A stretch of DNA of 64,000 nucleotides, taken from positions 27,122,520-27,186,519 of the forward strand of contig CM034310.1 of NCBI GenBank assembly GCA_019925795.1, read 5' to 3'. Below, piece after piece: positions 44,101-56,463 of the stretch. The notes beneath the pieces were generated by a model. The model was not told where the DNA came from. It ran no database searches and saw only the letters and a program-made list of their open reading frames with translations. Within the stretch, counting starts at the first letter, position 1. Each line of letters begins with the position of its first letter. A program made the position numbers and the translations under genes. This DNA comes from Dendrobium chrysotoxum. Its lineage: Eukaryota > Streptophyta > Magnoliopsida > Asparagales > Orchidaceae.

Positions 44101-47100
44101 GTAGATACATGAGAATTTTTTTAGACTGGTTCAAGGCGAAGGACAATCATACAGTATAAAGTAGAGTTCACTGCTTTGGCTGTATATGTTCCGCAGCTAC
44201 TTAGTACTCCCATGGAGAAGTACTACATGTTTTTGAGAGGACTCTGAGATAATCACTGGTACCATTTTATATTTTTGATTTCTTTGAGCTTGTGGAGAGG
44301 GTTCATCTGATAAAGAATGATTTGGTGAAAACTTAGTAGTGGTGTATTGCTTGTAGGAAGAGTCTTAGTAGCGAGACATCTGATAGTAGATTTTTTAGAA
44401 AGAAGAGCATATTTATACCTAGAGAGTCCAAGAAAGGTGGACATTTTATGTCTATGGCAGCTCCGAGTAGGGATAGTATTGCTAGTTTTGGGAGTTTTGT
44501 CACTGGGGTGCCTGTGTGCTAGAGTTGTGCATACATCATTTCAATTAGTATAGTAGGGTGATTGGCCAGTGCTTCAGATGTGGATTGACTAGACATAGGA
44601 TGGTAGAGTGTCCACAGGTAAAATTTGACCAATGATTTGAGCCTAGATCTAAATGTTCTATTAAATTGGCAGGGAGACTCAAAATAATTCCACTTTATAC
44701 ATTTGTTGAGAGTTTTACTGGTAGAAGCTATGGATCTGGTTCTATGGCAGTTAGACCATCTGGCAGTGGTCAAAGAGAGTCTGATAGTTCTGTTGCACTA
44801 GCTCCAATTCAGCCACGTGTGTATATTTTGACTTAACAGGATGCTCAAGATGCTCCAAATATTGTGATAGTTACGACTTATACTTCTTATCAACCATATC
44901 AAATTTTATTTAATTTTAGAGAAATTCATCCATTTCTTTCGAGCATTTTTTTGATTTACTATATTTGCCTTCAATTTTACTATATATTTCTCTTTATATT
45001 ACATTATCGATTAGAGATGGTACAATAGCTAGTAAGGTTTGCTTTTATGATGTTGAGATTTCTAAAAGGAAGTGGAGGTCAAGTTTGATTTTATTACCTA
45101 TTTCTATATTTGATGTTATTTTAGATATGGACGGGTTGAGTCAATACGAGGCTCAGATTGATTACTTTAAGATGCGGGTTAAATTTTTTTGGGTGTTAAA
45201 AGAGTTCTATCCTATTTAATCTATGCTATATAAGTAGATAGACTGTGGAAGAAGGGTTGTATGATATTTCTAGCATCAGTCTACGATAAGAGTCTAGATT
45301 CTTATTCTCTTTTTGACATCCCTATAATGTGAGAATTTTTTGATGTACTTTCTAAGGAGTTAGTTAGTTGGCCTCTAGATAAGAGTTCTATATTAATATA
45401 TTTTTGGGTACATCCCTAATTTTTAAGGCTCTGTATAGGATGGCACCTAAGGAGCTTTTAGAATCGAAGGTTTGGCTTTAGAAGTTGGTTAACAGAAGAT
45501 TCATCTATCCTAGTATGTCTTTATGGGGAGCACCTATTCTATTTATAAAGAATAAGGATGGCACGATGCATATGTATATTGACTATTGAGAGTTGATTAA
45601 AGTTACTATCATGAACAAGTATCCTCTACCATGAATTTACTATCTATTTGATCAGTTCGCTAAATTTTTTATATTTTCAAAGATTGATCTGCGATCTATA
45701 TATTATCAAGTGAAAATGAGGGAGTCTGATGTGATGAAGACAGCTTTCAGTATGAGGTACGAATATTATAAATTTTTAGTAATCTCTTTTGGGATGATGA
45801 ATGCTCTAGCTATCTTTACAGATCTGATAAATAGAGTGTTCAGAGATTTTTGGATCAGATTATGATTATTTTCATAGATGAAATTTTGATATATTCGGCT
45901 TTGAGGAAAATCATGTTAGATTTCTAAGGATTATTTTGAAAATTTTGAGGCAGTATTAGTTATATACAAAATTCTCCAAATATGAGTTTTGATTGAAGAG
46001 TATTGCTTTTCTTGGGTAAGATGTGAGTAATTCTGATATTTATGTTGATCCCCATAAAGTTTAAAAAGTTAATGATTGACTGAGGCTGATTATGATGTTT
46101 GAGGCACATAGTTTCTTGGGCATGGCTGGATATTATTAGAAGTTTGTGATTTTTTTTTTTAAATTTCTACAACTCTGATGAGTCTGACTCAAAAGTTAGT
46201 AGCTTTTATTTGGACATCAGAGTGTGAGGCCAGTTTTAGAGACTGAAGAATTATTTGTCTTTTGCTCCAATTTTGGCTCTTCTATATGATAAATAAGGAT
46301 ATTGGGTATTTAGTGACCCTTCATAAAGAAGTTTGGAGTGAGTTCTGATGCAACATGGTAGACTGATAGCTTATGCTGATAGGTAGTTAAAGTCACATGA
46401 GAGGATCTATTTGACACATAAACTTGAGTTAACTATTATTGTATTTACTTTGAAGATTTGACATCATTACCTATACGATATCAGGTGCAGGATTTTTACT
46501 AATCATTAGACTTTGAAGTGCAGATTTGCTTAGAATGATATGAATCTGAGGCAAAAAAGATGGCTTGAGTTGATTAAGGACTATAATCAAACTATTCAAT
46601 ATCAACTGATAAGGCTATTATGGTGGTAGATGCTCTAAGTAGAAAATCATTTGGAGTTTCTTTTCTTCTGCTTACTTCTGATGATTCTTTGAAATGAGAT
46701 ATGGAGAGATTACAGTTGGAGGTGATTTCTTTTACTGATTAGGATTCTTATATATTAGCTTAGATGATTATTTAACCTTCTCTTTAAGAAAATATTCAAA
46801 AATCTCAAAAGTTAGATACAAAGTATCTGAAAATTATTGATTTGATTAGATCTAATAAGAAATCTAAATTATAAGTATCTGTTTATGGTATTATCTTCTA
46901 TAAGAGCAGATTATGGGTTCCTATTTTTGATGATCTAAGGTGAGAGAATTTATATGAGGCTTTCTATTCAGGCTACACTAACCAAGAAGCATCAAAATAT
47001 ATAGTGATCTAAAAGCCATATTTTGGTGGCCTGTATTAAAGAATGATGTAGCAAATTTTGTATCAAATGTGAAGCCTATTATTTAGTGAAGGCATAGCAT

Positions 47101-47553
47101 CATAGACCAGGAGGTTCTATACAGATATTACCCATTCAAGAGTGGAAATGAAAAAGGTAACTATAGATTTTACTATAGGTTTACTCAGGCCGGGATAGGG
47201 ACATAATGCTATTTGGGTTGTAGTTAATTATTTGATGAAGTCTGGTCTTTTCATTCAGATCAGAATTTCTAATTCTATATATAGATTGACATAGGCATAT
47301 GTACATGAGATTATCCAATTATATGGGATAGCAAATATTATAGTTTCTGTTAGGGATGACGAGTTTATCTCCATGTTATGTAGGGGTATTCAGCAAGAAC
47401 TAGGTACAAAATTGCATATCATTATAACATTTCATGCACATACTAATGGGCAATTTAAGGACTATTCAGGTACTAGAGGATCTTGTAAGACTCTGTATTA
47501 TGGACTTTTGGGGTAGCTGGGAAGATCATATTCTGCTGATAGAGTTTGCTTGC
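44101..47553 (+). pseudogene. Ty3/gypsy gag (second half), protease, RT, RNase H and integrase
   Basis: Continues the gag cut at 25764: TALAVYVPQLLSTPMEKYYMFLRGL, then a CX2CX4HX4C knuckle CFRCGLTRHRMVEC (44570-44617). RT at about 45430-45930: INRRF-type start, SLWGAPILFIKNKDGTMHMYIDY, FSKIDLRS.YYQVKMRESDVMKTAF, and FIDEILIYS, where the catalytic FIDD is FIDE. RNase H near 46300-46640 (VVDALSRKS). Integrase to 47553 (GTKLHI...FHAHTNGQFKD, WEDHILLIEFA). Reading stops at ttgcttgc, where the LTR of SIRE-C begins; the rest is outside the window. Many stops and frameshifts. Confidence 0.85.
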
Positions 47554-49335
47554 TAAAAGTTTAATGTAGGATGTTAAGCCTAAGTGAATTGTCCCTAGAC
47601 ACTCTAAAGGGGGGGGGGGGGGGGGGGGTGAATTGGCAGTTTTAAAAACTAACTACTATTTTTAAAACTCAAAACTTATATTTTTAAATTTTTTAATAAT
47701 AAAAAATAAGAAATACTTTCACTTGATGTGGGAGCTAAGAAACTAATCAAAGGTTACAATAATGGTGATGATAGTCTAATCAACATAACAATATATCAAT
47801 CACAGATTTTCAACAAGCAATTATCAAAAAAATAAAATGCAGAAAAAGTAAAGTGCAGAAAAATGAAAATCAAAATTAGCACACAAGAATTTTATAGTGG
47901 TTTGGTCAAATAATGACCTACGTCCACTCCCTGGAGTCCTCCTATCTGAGAATTACACTAAACCTTTAGTGTTTCTCCTTTAACCCCCATAGTTAGGCGG
48001 AGAAGCCCTTACAATCTTTTCACAAACTCGGTGTGACAGAGAACCTTAACTTCTTTTTCATCCTCCTGGTGAAGGTAGAGAACCTCGACCTCTTTTTTAC
48101 CCTTCTGGTGAAGGTAGAGAACCTCGACCTTTTTTTCACCCTCCTAGTGAAGGCAGAGAATCTCAACTCCTTCTTCACCATCTAAGTAAAGACAGAGAAC
48201 CTCAATGACCTTCGGACTGATGATCTTCTTCCCAGAGCCACCCAAAAACATAGCAATACACTTAGAGGAAATAACGCTAAAGCTTGCCCGGAGCAATCGT
48301 GTGAAACCCCTCACACTCCTCCCTCACACACAGCTTCCCCTTTCTCCTTCCCAAAGCTCTCCAAGTTCTTATCTCTAAGCTCACTCTCGAGAAAACTAAC
48401 AGCCAAAGACTTAAAATAAATCTAAGGAGAGATTTTAAATACAAGGCTTGACAAAATGCCCTGAACTTAAATTCTATCGACACTAATTATATAGTATAAT
48501 TAGTACAAATAAGCCTGTTAGAAATATAGGAAGAATAAGGTGTTGTACAATCAATTCAAGAAATTGAGCTGATCATCCAATATGATGAGCATTGTCTATT
48601 GTGATTAGTTCAAATAACTTGGATTATCATCTTGTACGATTTGTGAAGAATAAATATCATCCCATGCAAAGATTAGATCGTACAGTATGATTGGTCCCAA
48701 TCATCCTATATGATATGACTTGATAATTTCTAATATTTTTCTTTAATTATTGGATTAATTTAGGCAAGATTTAATTATATCATATAATATAATACCTTCG
48801 TATGGTACGAGAAATATAAAATTTGAATTTTAAAATATTGCATAAATTATGATTGGCGGCTGAGATCTTGATTTCAACTGATCATCCTATACGATCTTGA
48901 TTGTTCAGTACGATTAGTTCAAATAGTTTTGATTATAAAATTAGTTATTTTAATGATTATCTAAATGGTTGATCGTCCAGTATGATATACATTGTACAAT
49001 ATGATTTGTTCAAAAAATTACACTTCTAATTTTCTCTTTATCTCACTCCCTTAAGTGTGTGTGTAGGGTCACCGAGTATAACATCCACCAAATTCATGAC
49101 TTGACTCAAGAAATATAGAAATAAATAAAAATAAAAATTACAGACTCTTCGAGACACTTAACTCTATTCTACCTAATCTTAAGCTAATCAATTTGCACAG
49201 TGTATGGTGGACCTAAAATATTAGTGCACAAGAAACAAATAGACAATAATAATAGTAATAGGAGATAACACTATAGAGAACCTAATAATATTTGTTATCA
49301 TCAAAATCACAAGGCCTGGGTCCAGATTTGCAATA
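47554..49335 (-). mobile_element. SIRE-C 3' LTR
   Basis: 1782 bp, collinear with the SIRE-B 5' LTR: taaaagtttaatgtaggatg at the left and ggtccagatttgcaata at the right. It carries a 20-G run at 47609-47628, TATTTAAA on the minus strand (48432-48446) and dyad pairs from about 48480 to 49005. It is followed outward by AAAAAGGGGAGAT (minus), the polypurine tract. Confidence 0.87.
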
Positions 49336-49348
49336 ATCTCCCCTTTTT
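49336..49348 (-). promoter_or_regulatory. SIRE-C polypurine tract
   Basis: AAAAAGGGGAGAT on the minus strand, directly 5' of the LTR start. The matching tract in SIRE-D is at 58291-58304. Confidence 0.75.
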
Positions 49349-49759
49349 GATGATGTTAAATATTATGAGTAATAATTTCAAATTTTTTTTGCTAAGTCCT
49401 AAGCTTCCCCTTACTAGTTTTAGTTTTTGAAAATAAGGAGAGTATTTTATTATTTTATTTTATTTTATTTTTAAAGAAAAAATTAAAAGAACACAAAAAT
49501 ATAAATAAGGAATAAAAATAAAACATTGAACTAAATATAACAAAACAGATTATAACCTACCAACAACAATCTACTCCCTTTTTTGACATTACCAAAAAGG
49601 AGGAACAACTAAGTATAACATAAAAAATAAACACACACATCATAATGAAAAATAACAAAGAAAAAAATAAATAATAAATCACAAACAATCACTAACAAAT
49701 TATAGAAAAGCACACAAAAACATTTAAGTGCTCAATTTCCAATTTATCCTGATTCAAAC

Positions 49760-50440
49760 ATGAATGTCTATAACACGTATTCTAATCCCCAAGGTGCTAA
49801 AGGTTTCAAATACATGGGGCTTTGTAAAGATATATGCTAGTTAATTTTCAGTAGCTATATAGAGTAACTCTATATCCTTCTTAGTTATATGATCTTTAAT
49901 GAAATGATGTCTACTATCTATGTGTTTAGTCCTTGAGTGTTGGATTAGATTTTTTGAAATACAGATGTCACTAGTATTATCTCACATGATTGTAATAGTC
50001 CCTACAGAACATCCAAGGTCAAGGATTTATTGCTTAAGCCATAGGACTTAGGAAACACAACTACCTACAGCTATACATTCTACTTCAACGATAGATAGGG
50101 TATAGAGTTTTGTTTTTTACTAGATCAAGATAGTAAAGATTGTCCTATGAATTGATATATTCCAGAAGTACTTTCCTATCAACTCTACATCCTATAAAGT
50201 CTGAATCAAAATATCCTATGATTTTGAAAGATGAACTATGTTCAGGATACTAAATTCCTAGGTTTTTGGTGCCCATAAGATATCTAAGAATTCTCTTAAC
50301 ATCACTCATATGAGATTCTTTGGGATCAGCCAGAAATCTAGTTCGGAGACAAACACTAAACATGAGATCAGGTCTACTAGTAGTTAAATAAAGAAGTGAT
50401 CCAATTATTTCTTTATTTTTATTCCAGTGAGCTGATTTTT
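49760..50440 (-). pseudogene. SIRE-C RNase H
   Basis: Collinear at the nucleotide level with SIRE-B 36300-36900 (tgaatgtctataacac..tctaatcc, aaatgatgtctac, gtccttgagtgttggatta). Frames are heavily broken. Confidence 0.7.
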
Positions 50441-50562
50441 CATTTGTATCCTTATCTAATTAAATGGAAAAGCTCATAGGAGTATTGATTGCCTTAGCAT
50501 TATTCATCTAATATTTCTTAAGGATATCTTTGATATATTTTGATTGGCTAAGGAAGGTTACA

Positions 50563-51200
50563 TCATCCCTTTGCTGCACACAATCTAAGGAAATAGATAG
50601 GCTCTCCCATCATGTTCATCTCAAACTCCTTACTCATTATTTTTGAAAATTCATCATCGAGATTCTTATTTATTGATTTAAATAGTATATCATCAATATA
50701 AATCTGAATAATGAGTAGATCTTCTCCTTCTTTCTTTAGGAATAGAGTGGTGTCTACACTCCTCTTAACAAAAGCTCTATTTAGGAGGAATATGCTCATG
50801 CTTTCATTCCAAGCTTTAGGTACTTACTTCAATCCATATAATACCTTCTTTAATTTGAATGCATAATTGAGAAATTTAGAGTTCTCAAAACCTGGGGGTT
50901 GCTCAACATATACATCTTCTTTAATCACCTTATTTAGGAAGGCACTCTTAACCTCCATTTGATGCAGCCTGAATCCTCTAAAGTAAGCATAGGCTAATAT
51001 CACTCTAATGGCTTCTAGTCTAGCAACTAGAGAAAAGCACTCTTTAAAATAAATTCCTTCAACCTGATTGTATCCCTTAGCTACTAATCTAGTCTCATTT
51101 CTAACCATTATGCTAGAGTCATTTATTTTATTCTTAAAAACATATTTAGTTCTTACAATACTCTAGTCTTTTGGTCTGCTAACCAACTCCCAAACATTAT
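50563..51200 (-). pseudogene. SIRE-C reverse transcriptase
   Basis: 50824-51108 carries TRLVAKGYNQVEGIYFKECF, HQMEVKSAFLNKVIKEDVYVEQPPGFE; 50563-50799 carries KRSVDTTLFLKKEGEDLLIIQIYIDDILF (YIDD box) and MMGEPIYFL. Two stops separate the two open segments. Confidence 0.85.
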
Positions 51201-51454
51201 TCCTAACAAATTGATTTAATTCTTCTTGCATGGCTAGAATCTAGAATTCATCAGATAAAACTTGATCTTTATGTGAGGGTTCTACCATAGAGATAAAGGC
51301 AGAGTGGTTAACCTCCTTTCTAAGTCTATGCCTAATTCTTACTCCTATTGATGGATCTCCTAGGATGAGTTTCTTAGGATGACTAGATGAATATCTCCAA
51401 TCTCTAGGTAATGGATCCTGAAGCTCTACTCTATTTCTAAGTCAATAGATTCTA

Positions 51455-52350
51455 CTACTTGGATGACGTCAACCACTTCTTCTTCTTCTGAACTAGCTTA
51501 ATAGATCTATCATATTTATTAAATACTATATGGGTGGTCTCCTCTACCACTAATGCCCTTTTATTAAAAACTCTATAGGATTTATCTACAGTTGAATATC
51601 TTAGGCAAACTCCTTCATCAGATTTAGGATCAAATTTTTCTAATAGAGATTTTTTGTTCTTTAGAATGAATACCTTACATCCAAAGACATGAAGGTAAGA
51701 GAGATTGGGGGTCCTTCCTTTGAGTAAGTCATAGAGTGTCTTATTGAGTTTGGATCTGACATTATCCCTATTGAGAATATAGCAAGCACCATGCATTGCT
51801 TCTGCCCAAAAATACTTAGGAAGTGAATACTCAGCTAGTATGGCTCTTACATCTTCTAATAAGATTCTATTCTTCCTTTCAGCTATACCATTCTGTTGAG
51901 GGATTCCAGGAGCTAAAAGTTATATTTCATATCTAGTTCTTTACAGAATGATTCAAACTTATCATTTTCAAATTCCTTACCATGATCATTATGGATAGTT
52001 AGGATTTCACAACCTAATTTTTTCTGAATCCATGTGAAAATGTCCTATATTCCTCGAATAATTCATTATTATGTGATAGAAATCTAATGCAAGTAAATCT
52101 CGACTAATCATCAACAATCACATACCTATATATTTTCCCACCTAAGCTGGTAGTGCTAACCAGTTCAAACAGATCCATGTGAAGGATTTATAAGGGTTTA
52201 TAGGTCGTAATGTCCTTATTTGTGTGAAAGAAAATTTTGATTTGCTTTCCTAGTTGAAAGGCATCACACAGGTGATCATTAGAAAAATCTAGTTTGGGTA
52301 TGCCTCTAACCTGGTCCTTTTAGGTTATCTTTCTAAGGGTTTCCATGCTT
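51455..52350 (-). pseudogene. SIRE-C integrase
   Basis: 51455-51796 gives the C-terminal part: ACYILNRDNVRSKLNKTLYDLL, SYLHVFGCKVFILKNK, FDPKSDEG. The upstream core reads ILHMDLFE (first catalytic Asp kept, unlike SIRE-B), then broken frames. Confidence 0.8.
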
Positions 52351-52379
52351 GCATGACATAATCTCCTATACTATAGCCA

Positions 52380-52770
52380 TTATTCATCAGTAATTATTTT
52401 CAAGCAAAGAGAACGAGTAAATTCAATACCATTAAAATCAAGCATGTAAATATTATTAATCATTTTTTCTTCTAAAATAGTATTTTCATTTAAACTAATC
52501 ACACAACTAGTAGATAAAAATTTAATATGAAAGCCTTTATCATATAATTGACTTATGCTAAACAAGTTATATTTCAAGCCATCTACTAGTAAGATATTTT
52601 TAATAATAGAATTCTTGGAATTACCAATCATACATATACCTACCCCTTTCCTAGTGGTATTATCTCCAAGTATAACCTTGCCTCCTGCCTTGGCCTTCAA
52701 CATGATGAATTGCTTCATGTCTCTAGTTATATGCCTTGAACATTTGCTGTCTAGGTATCACATGCTCTCA
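52380..52770 (-). pseudogene. SIRE-C protease region
   Basis: The catalytic motif reads YLDSKCSRHITRD (DSK for DSG), preceded by a stop where Trp is usual. It then continues in an open 112-codon segment: GGKVILGDNTTRKGVG, NILLVDGLKYNLFSISQLYDKGF. Confidence 0.8.
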
Positions 52771-52800
52771 CTAGGACTTTATGAGAGCACCCCTATAATG

Positions 52801-54540
52801 TCAATCAAATATTAGATTTGGGAAACCAAGTGAGTTTGGGTTCCACTTTATGCTTTGATGAATGACTTGCATGCATGTTATAGCAAATAATTTGGGTCTC
52901 CACGCTAGATGTGTCCTATGGTATATTATACAAGTGCGGGCTATATGACCTAACATGCCACAAAAATGACACCTAACCCTAGGGAACAATTTTGTTAATT
53001 TATGCTGGGGGTTGTGTCTCTTCCTTGGGGTATATGATGCATACAGTGATGTGGGGTTATACCATTATGTCAATGTAGGTGGTGTTCTATTTTGTTTAAT
53101 GCTTAAATTTTTGCTTTTAAAACTTGATTCACACTTTTAAGATTTTCCACTTCCAAATTGAATGCATGCTCGTTACTATCTAATTCAGATGTATATATTT
53201 CTAATTATTTATATGAGCTCTCTATCTCAAGATGCTTTATCTTCAAAAATTAATATGCATTAGTTAGATCAATATGCTTCATGTTTAATGCATAACACTC
53301 ATCAAGTAAAGGCATATGATTATTATCTAAATCAGAATGCTCAGCTATCAAATAATTATGCTTTTTTTATAAATAAAATAAAATCTATGTTTAAACTAGC
53401 ATACAACTTTTTGAACTTTCTATATGAATCATGTATTTTCTCAGATATGATAATCAGTTCATCATAAGATAGTTGACATACCTCATCTTGATCTGACTGA
53501 TTAAGATTATCATTAGCCATGAGACACAGATTTATTACCTCTTCATCTGCTTCCTCTTCAGATGATTCTGAGGTGGAGTCAATCCAAAAAGCTTTCAATG
53601 TCTGTTGCTTCCCCTTTTTAAACTTTCCCTTCTCTTCACCCTTCTCTTTGATCGGGTGAATCTTTAAGTTGGGGCATTCAATTTACAAGTAACCCGGTTT
53701 CCTGCATTCAAAATAAATTATGTTATATGACACTTTAAAATTCTTATTATTCTTACATTTACCCCATTGTTGTTGATGATGCTTTTGCTTTCTTTTCAAG
53801 AAATTCTTGAATTAACAGGTTATCAGTGCAATGCCATCATCCTCCTCAACTACAAAGTTGTCATTATCTAAGTCATAGGCTTTCAAGCCTACAGTCTTGT
53901 CCTTTTTCTTGTCACCTACATCAAGTAGTCTTTAACTTATGCCTTGCTCATAGACAATGAGCAAACCAAGCAAGTTATCAATTGAATAGACATTTAAATC
54001 TTTGGATTCAAAAATTGCAATGAACTTAGCATTATAGGTACTAGGTAGGCAATGTAAAATCTTGTTAACCTTTTTAGAATTAGATAATTCTCTACCTAAT
54101 GTATGTAGGGATGTCACTATCTGAGCAAATTTAGTGTACATTTTATATATGGTCTTGCTAGGTTTCATGCAACATAGTTCATAGTCATGTAGTAGAATGT
54201 TCAACCTATACTATTTTACTTTATTAGTTCCCTCATTTGTGATGCATAACCTATCCTATATTTTCTTTTGTGTAGTATATGTAGACACTCTCATATAATC
54301 TTCAGATTTCAAAGCATAGAAAAAGAAATTCAAATATTTTGCATTCAATTGAGTGAACTCTTTATCCTCGTGACTCCATTTAGTAAATGGGGCCTCAATT
54401 TTGACTTTATTAATAATTTGAGATGGAAGTAAATAACCAGTTTGAATCATATTCCAAATTCTAAAATCATAGATTATAGAAATGTAGACATGTAAATTTT
54501 CTAAAAATTAAAGGGAATAATTTTAAATAGATGTGGATGA
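52801..54540 (-). pseudogene. SIRE-C gag: UBN2-type core, coiled coil, zinc knuckle
   Basis: 53932-54204 and 54256-54450 give the gag core (KWSHEDKEFTQLNAKYLNFFFYALKS, GRELSNSKKVNKILHCLPS); 53356-53598 gives the acidic or coiled segment (STSESSEEEADEEVINLCLMA); 52900-52960 gives CHFCGMLGHIARTC, a CX2CX4HX4C knuckle. The N-terminus is lost at 54540. Confidence 0.8.
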
Positions 54541-54790
54541 GTTTAGGGGTGTCAATATTTGATCCAACACGAAAACCCGACATGAACCTAACCCAAAATT
54601 TTTGGGTTAGGGTTGATCTGTTTAAAGAACAGGTTGGGTTAAGGTCTAGATTTTTGACCCATTTATAATTTTGAGTAGGGTTCGAATCAACATGAAAGGC
54701 TGATAATAACCTAAATTGACCCGCACCTTTTAGTGATTAAGGCAAATACTAAATAGCGAGTTGTGAGCAGTCAGCATGTTGGGATTTTAG
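54541..54790. mobile_element. Possible hAT-type insertion starting TAGGGGTGTCAA
   Basis: Gag homology stops exactly at taggggtgtcaatatttgatcc, a start typical of plant hAT-like short elements. It is followed by a strong hairpin (aacctaacccaaaa / tttttgggttagggtt at 54587-54617) and gacccg-type motifs. The opposite terminus was not found. Confidence 0.4.
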
Positions 54791-56300
54791 CTAGGGCATT
54801 TTATGCGTGCGGGCTAGGTGCTGCTCGCTCGACCTTTTTCTATCTTCCTCTATTCTTCTGTCTACTCTAGGGTTTTTCTATAGAGTACAATGTGGGAGCT
54901 CTCCTGGGCATCCTCGCTTACGTTCTATGATATGCCTACATGGTTTCCTTCCTCTTCTAATTCTATTCATTGCTTACCACCTAGCTTCCAGCTTTTTCAT
55001 GCGATCATAAGCCTCAACTCTCAAGAAAGATTATAATGTTTGTATTTTGTTTCTACTTTCTATTACCATTTTCTTATTATTTTAGAAGCTGAAGGTGTTG
55101 AGATATTTATTTTTTACATGGTTATTTACTTTTTTATGATGCCATTTGCAATTTTACACAAGCAGTTTGGTTGTTGTCGGTTAGGGTGTTCTAAAATTCT
55201 TTTTGGTTATTAGTCATTTTGTGTCATTAATGTCAGTTAGGGTGTTCAAAAATGGGTCGGGTTCTTTCTGCTTAACCCATTTTACAGAATGAGTGAAGTA
55301 GTTAGGGCATTATGCATTTGGCCCTTTACATCAAGAAGTATTACAAGTTACAAGTTTACATCTTCTTGTTAGTTGACATAATTGATTACTTGAATACTTG
55401 ATTATTGATAGTTATTTGGTTATTGACTTATTTCCTTTATGCATTTTGGCCCTTTTACTGTTATACATGTTTTGTTGGAAACTTGGCATTGAAATATTGA
55501 ATTAATGTGTCTATTTTCTTGCATTGGACCCTTTGAGATGTTTAATTGTTCACTGAAAATCTATTTTAGTTCACTTAATGTCAGAAATTTCAATATTTAG
55601 TTTGTGTGTTTTGGTTCTAATTTGAATTTTTGCATTGTGATGTCTTCTAATATTTTTGATAGATGGAGGAATCTAATACCATTCCTGAGATTTTTTCTTT
55701 TGATGAAAATCAATAATTTAGAGGTTCTGAAATTGTGGTATAACCATGTAACAATGAATGTAATGAGAGGGAGGAGGGAAGTTGCTAAGAAGCGAAGAAG
55801 AATGACCTATGTATTTCATTTATGTTCTTAACACATTTAGAAGTTGAGCTCAAATCCATTTTTTTGTTGCAGTAGTACAAGTCCTTGAACTTGATGCTAT
55901 TACAAATGATATCCTTGATTTACATGTCAACTAAATTGATGTAGAATCGGGTATAAGTTCAATTATTAGATGACTCTAGTTAAAGATTTTATTTTTGGGA
56001 AGTTTGACATCTAATTAGGAGTTTACTATTAAGTAACATACTTTTACTGAATGAGGACATTGAGATTTGTGGTCATTCTTGCTTGTGTAGTAAGAGTCTG
56101 GGTGGTGGTTTTTTATTTGGTTATCTAGCCTATTTGATGGAGCTATAATCTTTGACTTTTTTGCTGTTAGTACTGTTATGTTGGGCCATTGAGAGTGTAT
56201 GAGCAGTAGACTTTTCTTTGCGGGCATTGGGTTTTCTTTGCAGTCTTGGGGTTTTGCTGTTGATTTTGTTGAATCATTTTGCATTTTTATTTGTTGAATC
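54791..56300. other. Unclassified AT-rich DNA
   Basis: Short non-conserved frames only. 55662-55800 (ATGGAGGAATC..., then a basic REVAKKRRRM segment after stops) could be a decayed transposon protein start. Nothing firm. Confidence 0.3.
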
Positions 56301-56463
56301 ATTAACTTTTTTTTTGGAGAAAAACAATTCAATTGCATTAAATAAAATAGGAAAGCTATTACAAACTAGTACCCATCATAAGCCGATTCCTCCTTTAACA
56401 ATTGAACAAATGAAGGAGGAATCTTATTCGAAGACAAGTGATCCCAATAAAAGTTGCTAAAAA
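56301..56463 (-). mobile_element. L1-type LINE 3' end fragment
   Basis: On the minus strand the end reads GTTTGTAATAGCTTTCC, TTTATTTAATGCAATTG, AATTGTTTTTCTCC and then an A run (plus-strand T run at about 56300-56310), the usual 3' tail of plant L1 LINEs. Only about 160 bp is left; it abuts the SIRE-D LTR. Confidence 0.55.

Larger units (their letters stand above)
47554..54540 (-). mobile_element. SIRE-C: SIRE-like Copia lacking the extra-ORF cassette, 5'-truncated
   Basis: Minus strand: 3' LTR 47554-49335, polypurine tract 49336-49348, then RNase H, RT, integrase, protease, gag. Gag stops at gatgtggatgagttta (54540), where unrelated sequence begins, so the 5' LTR is missing. Only about 400 bp separate the LTR from RNase H: the extra ORF and its dyad array found in SIRE-B and -D are absent. 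It is inserted in the gypsy integrase; the opposite target duplication (cttgc expected) cannot be checked here. Confidence 0.85.

Noticed and set aside
54807..55010. 67-codon plus-strand frame starting MRARCCSLDL
   Set aside because: No conserved motif and no downstream continuation; probably chance in unclassified DNA.
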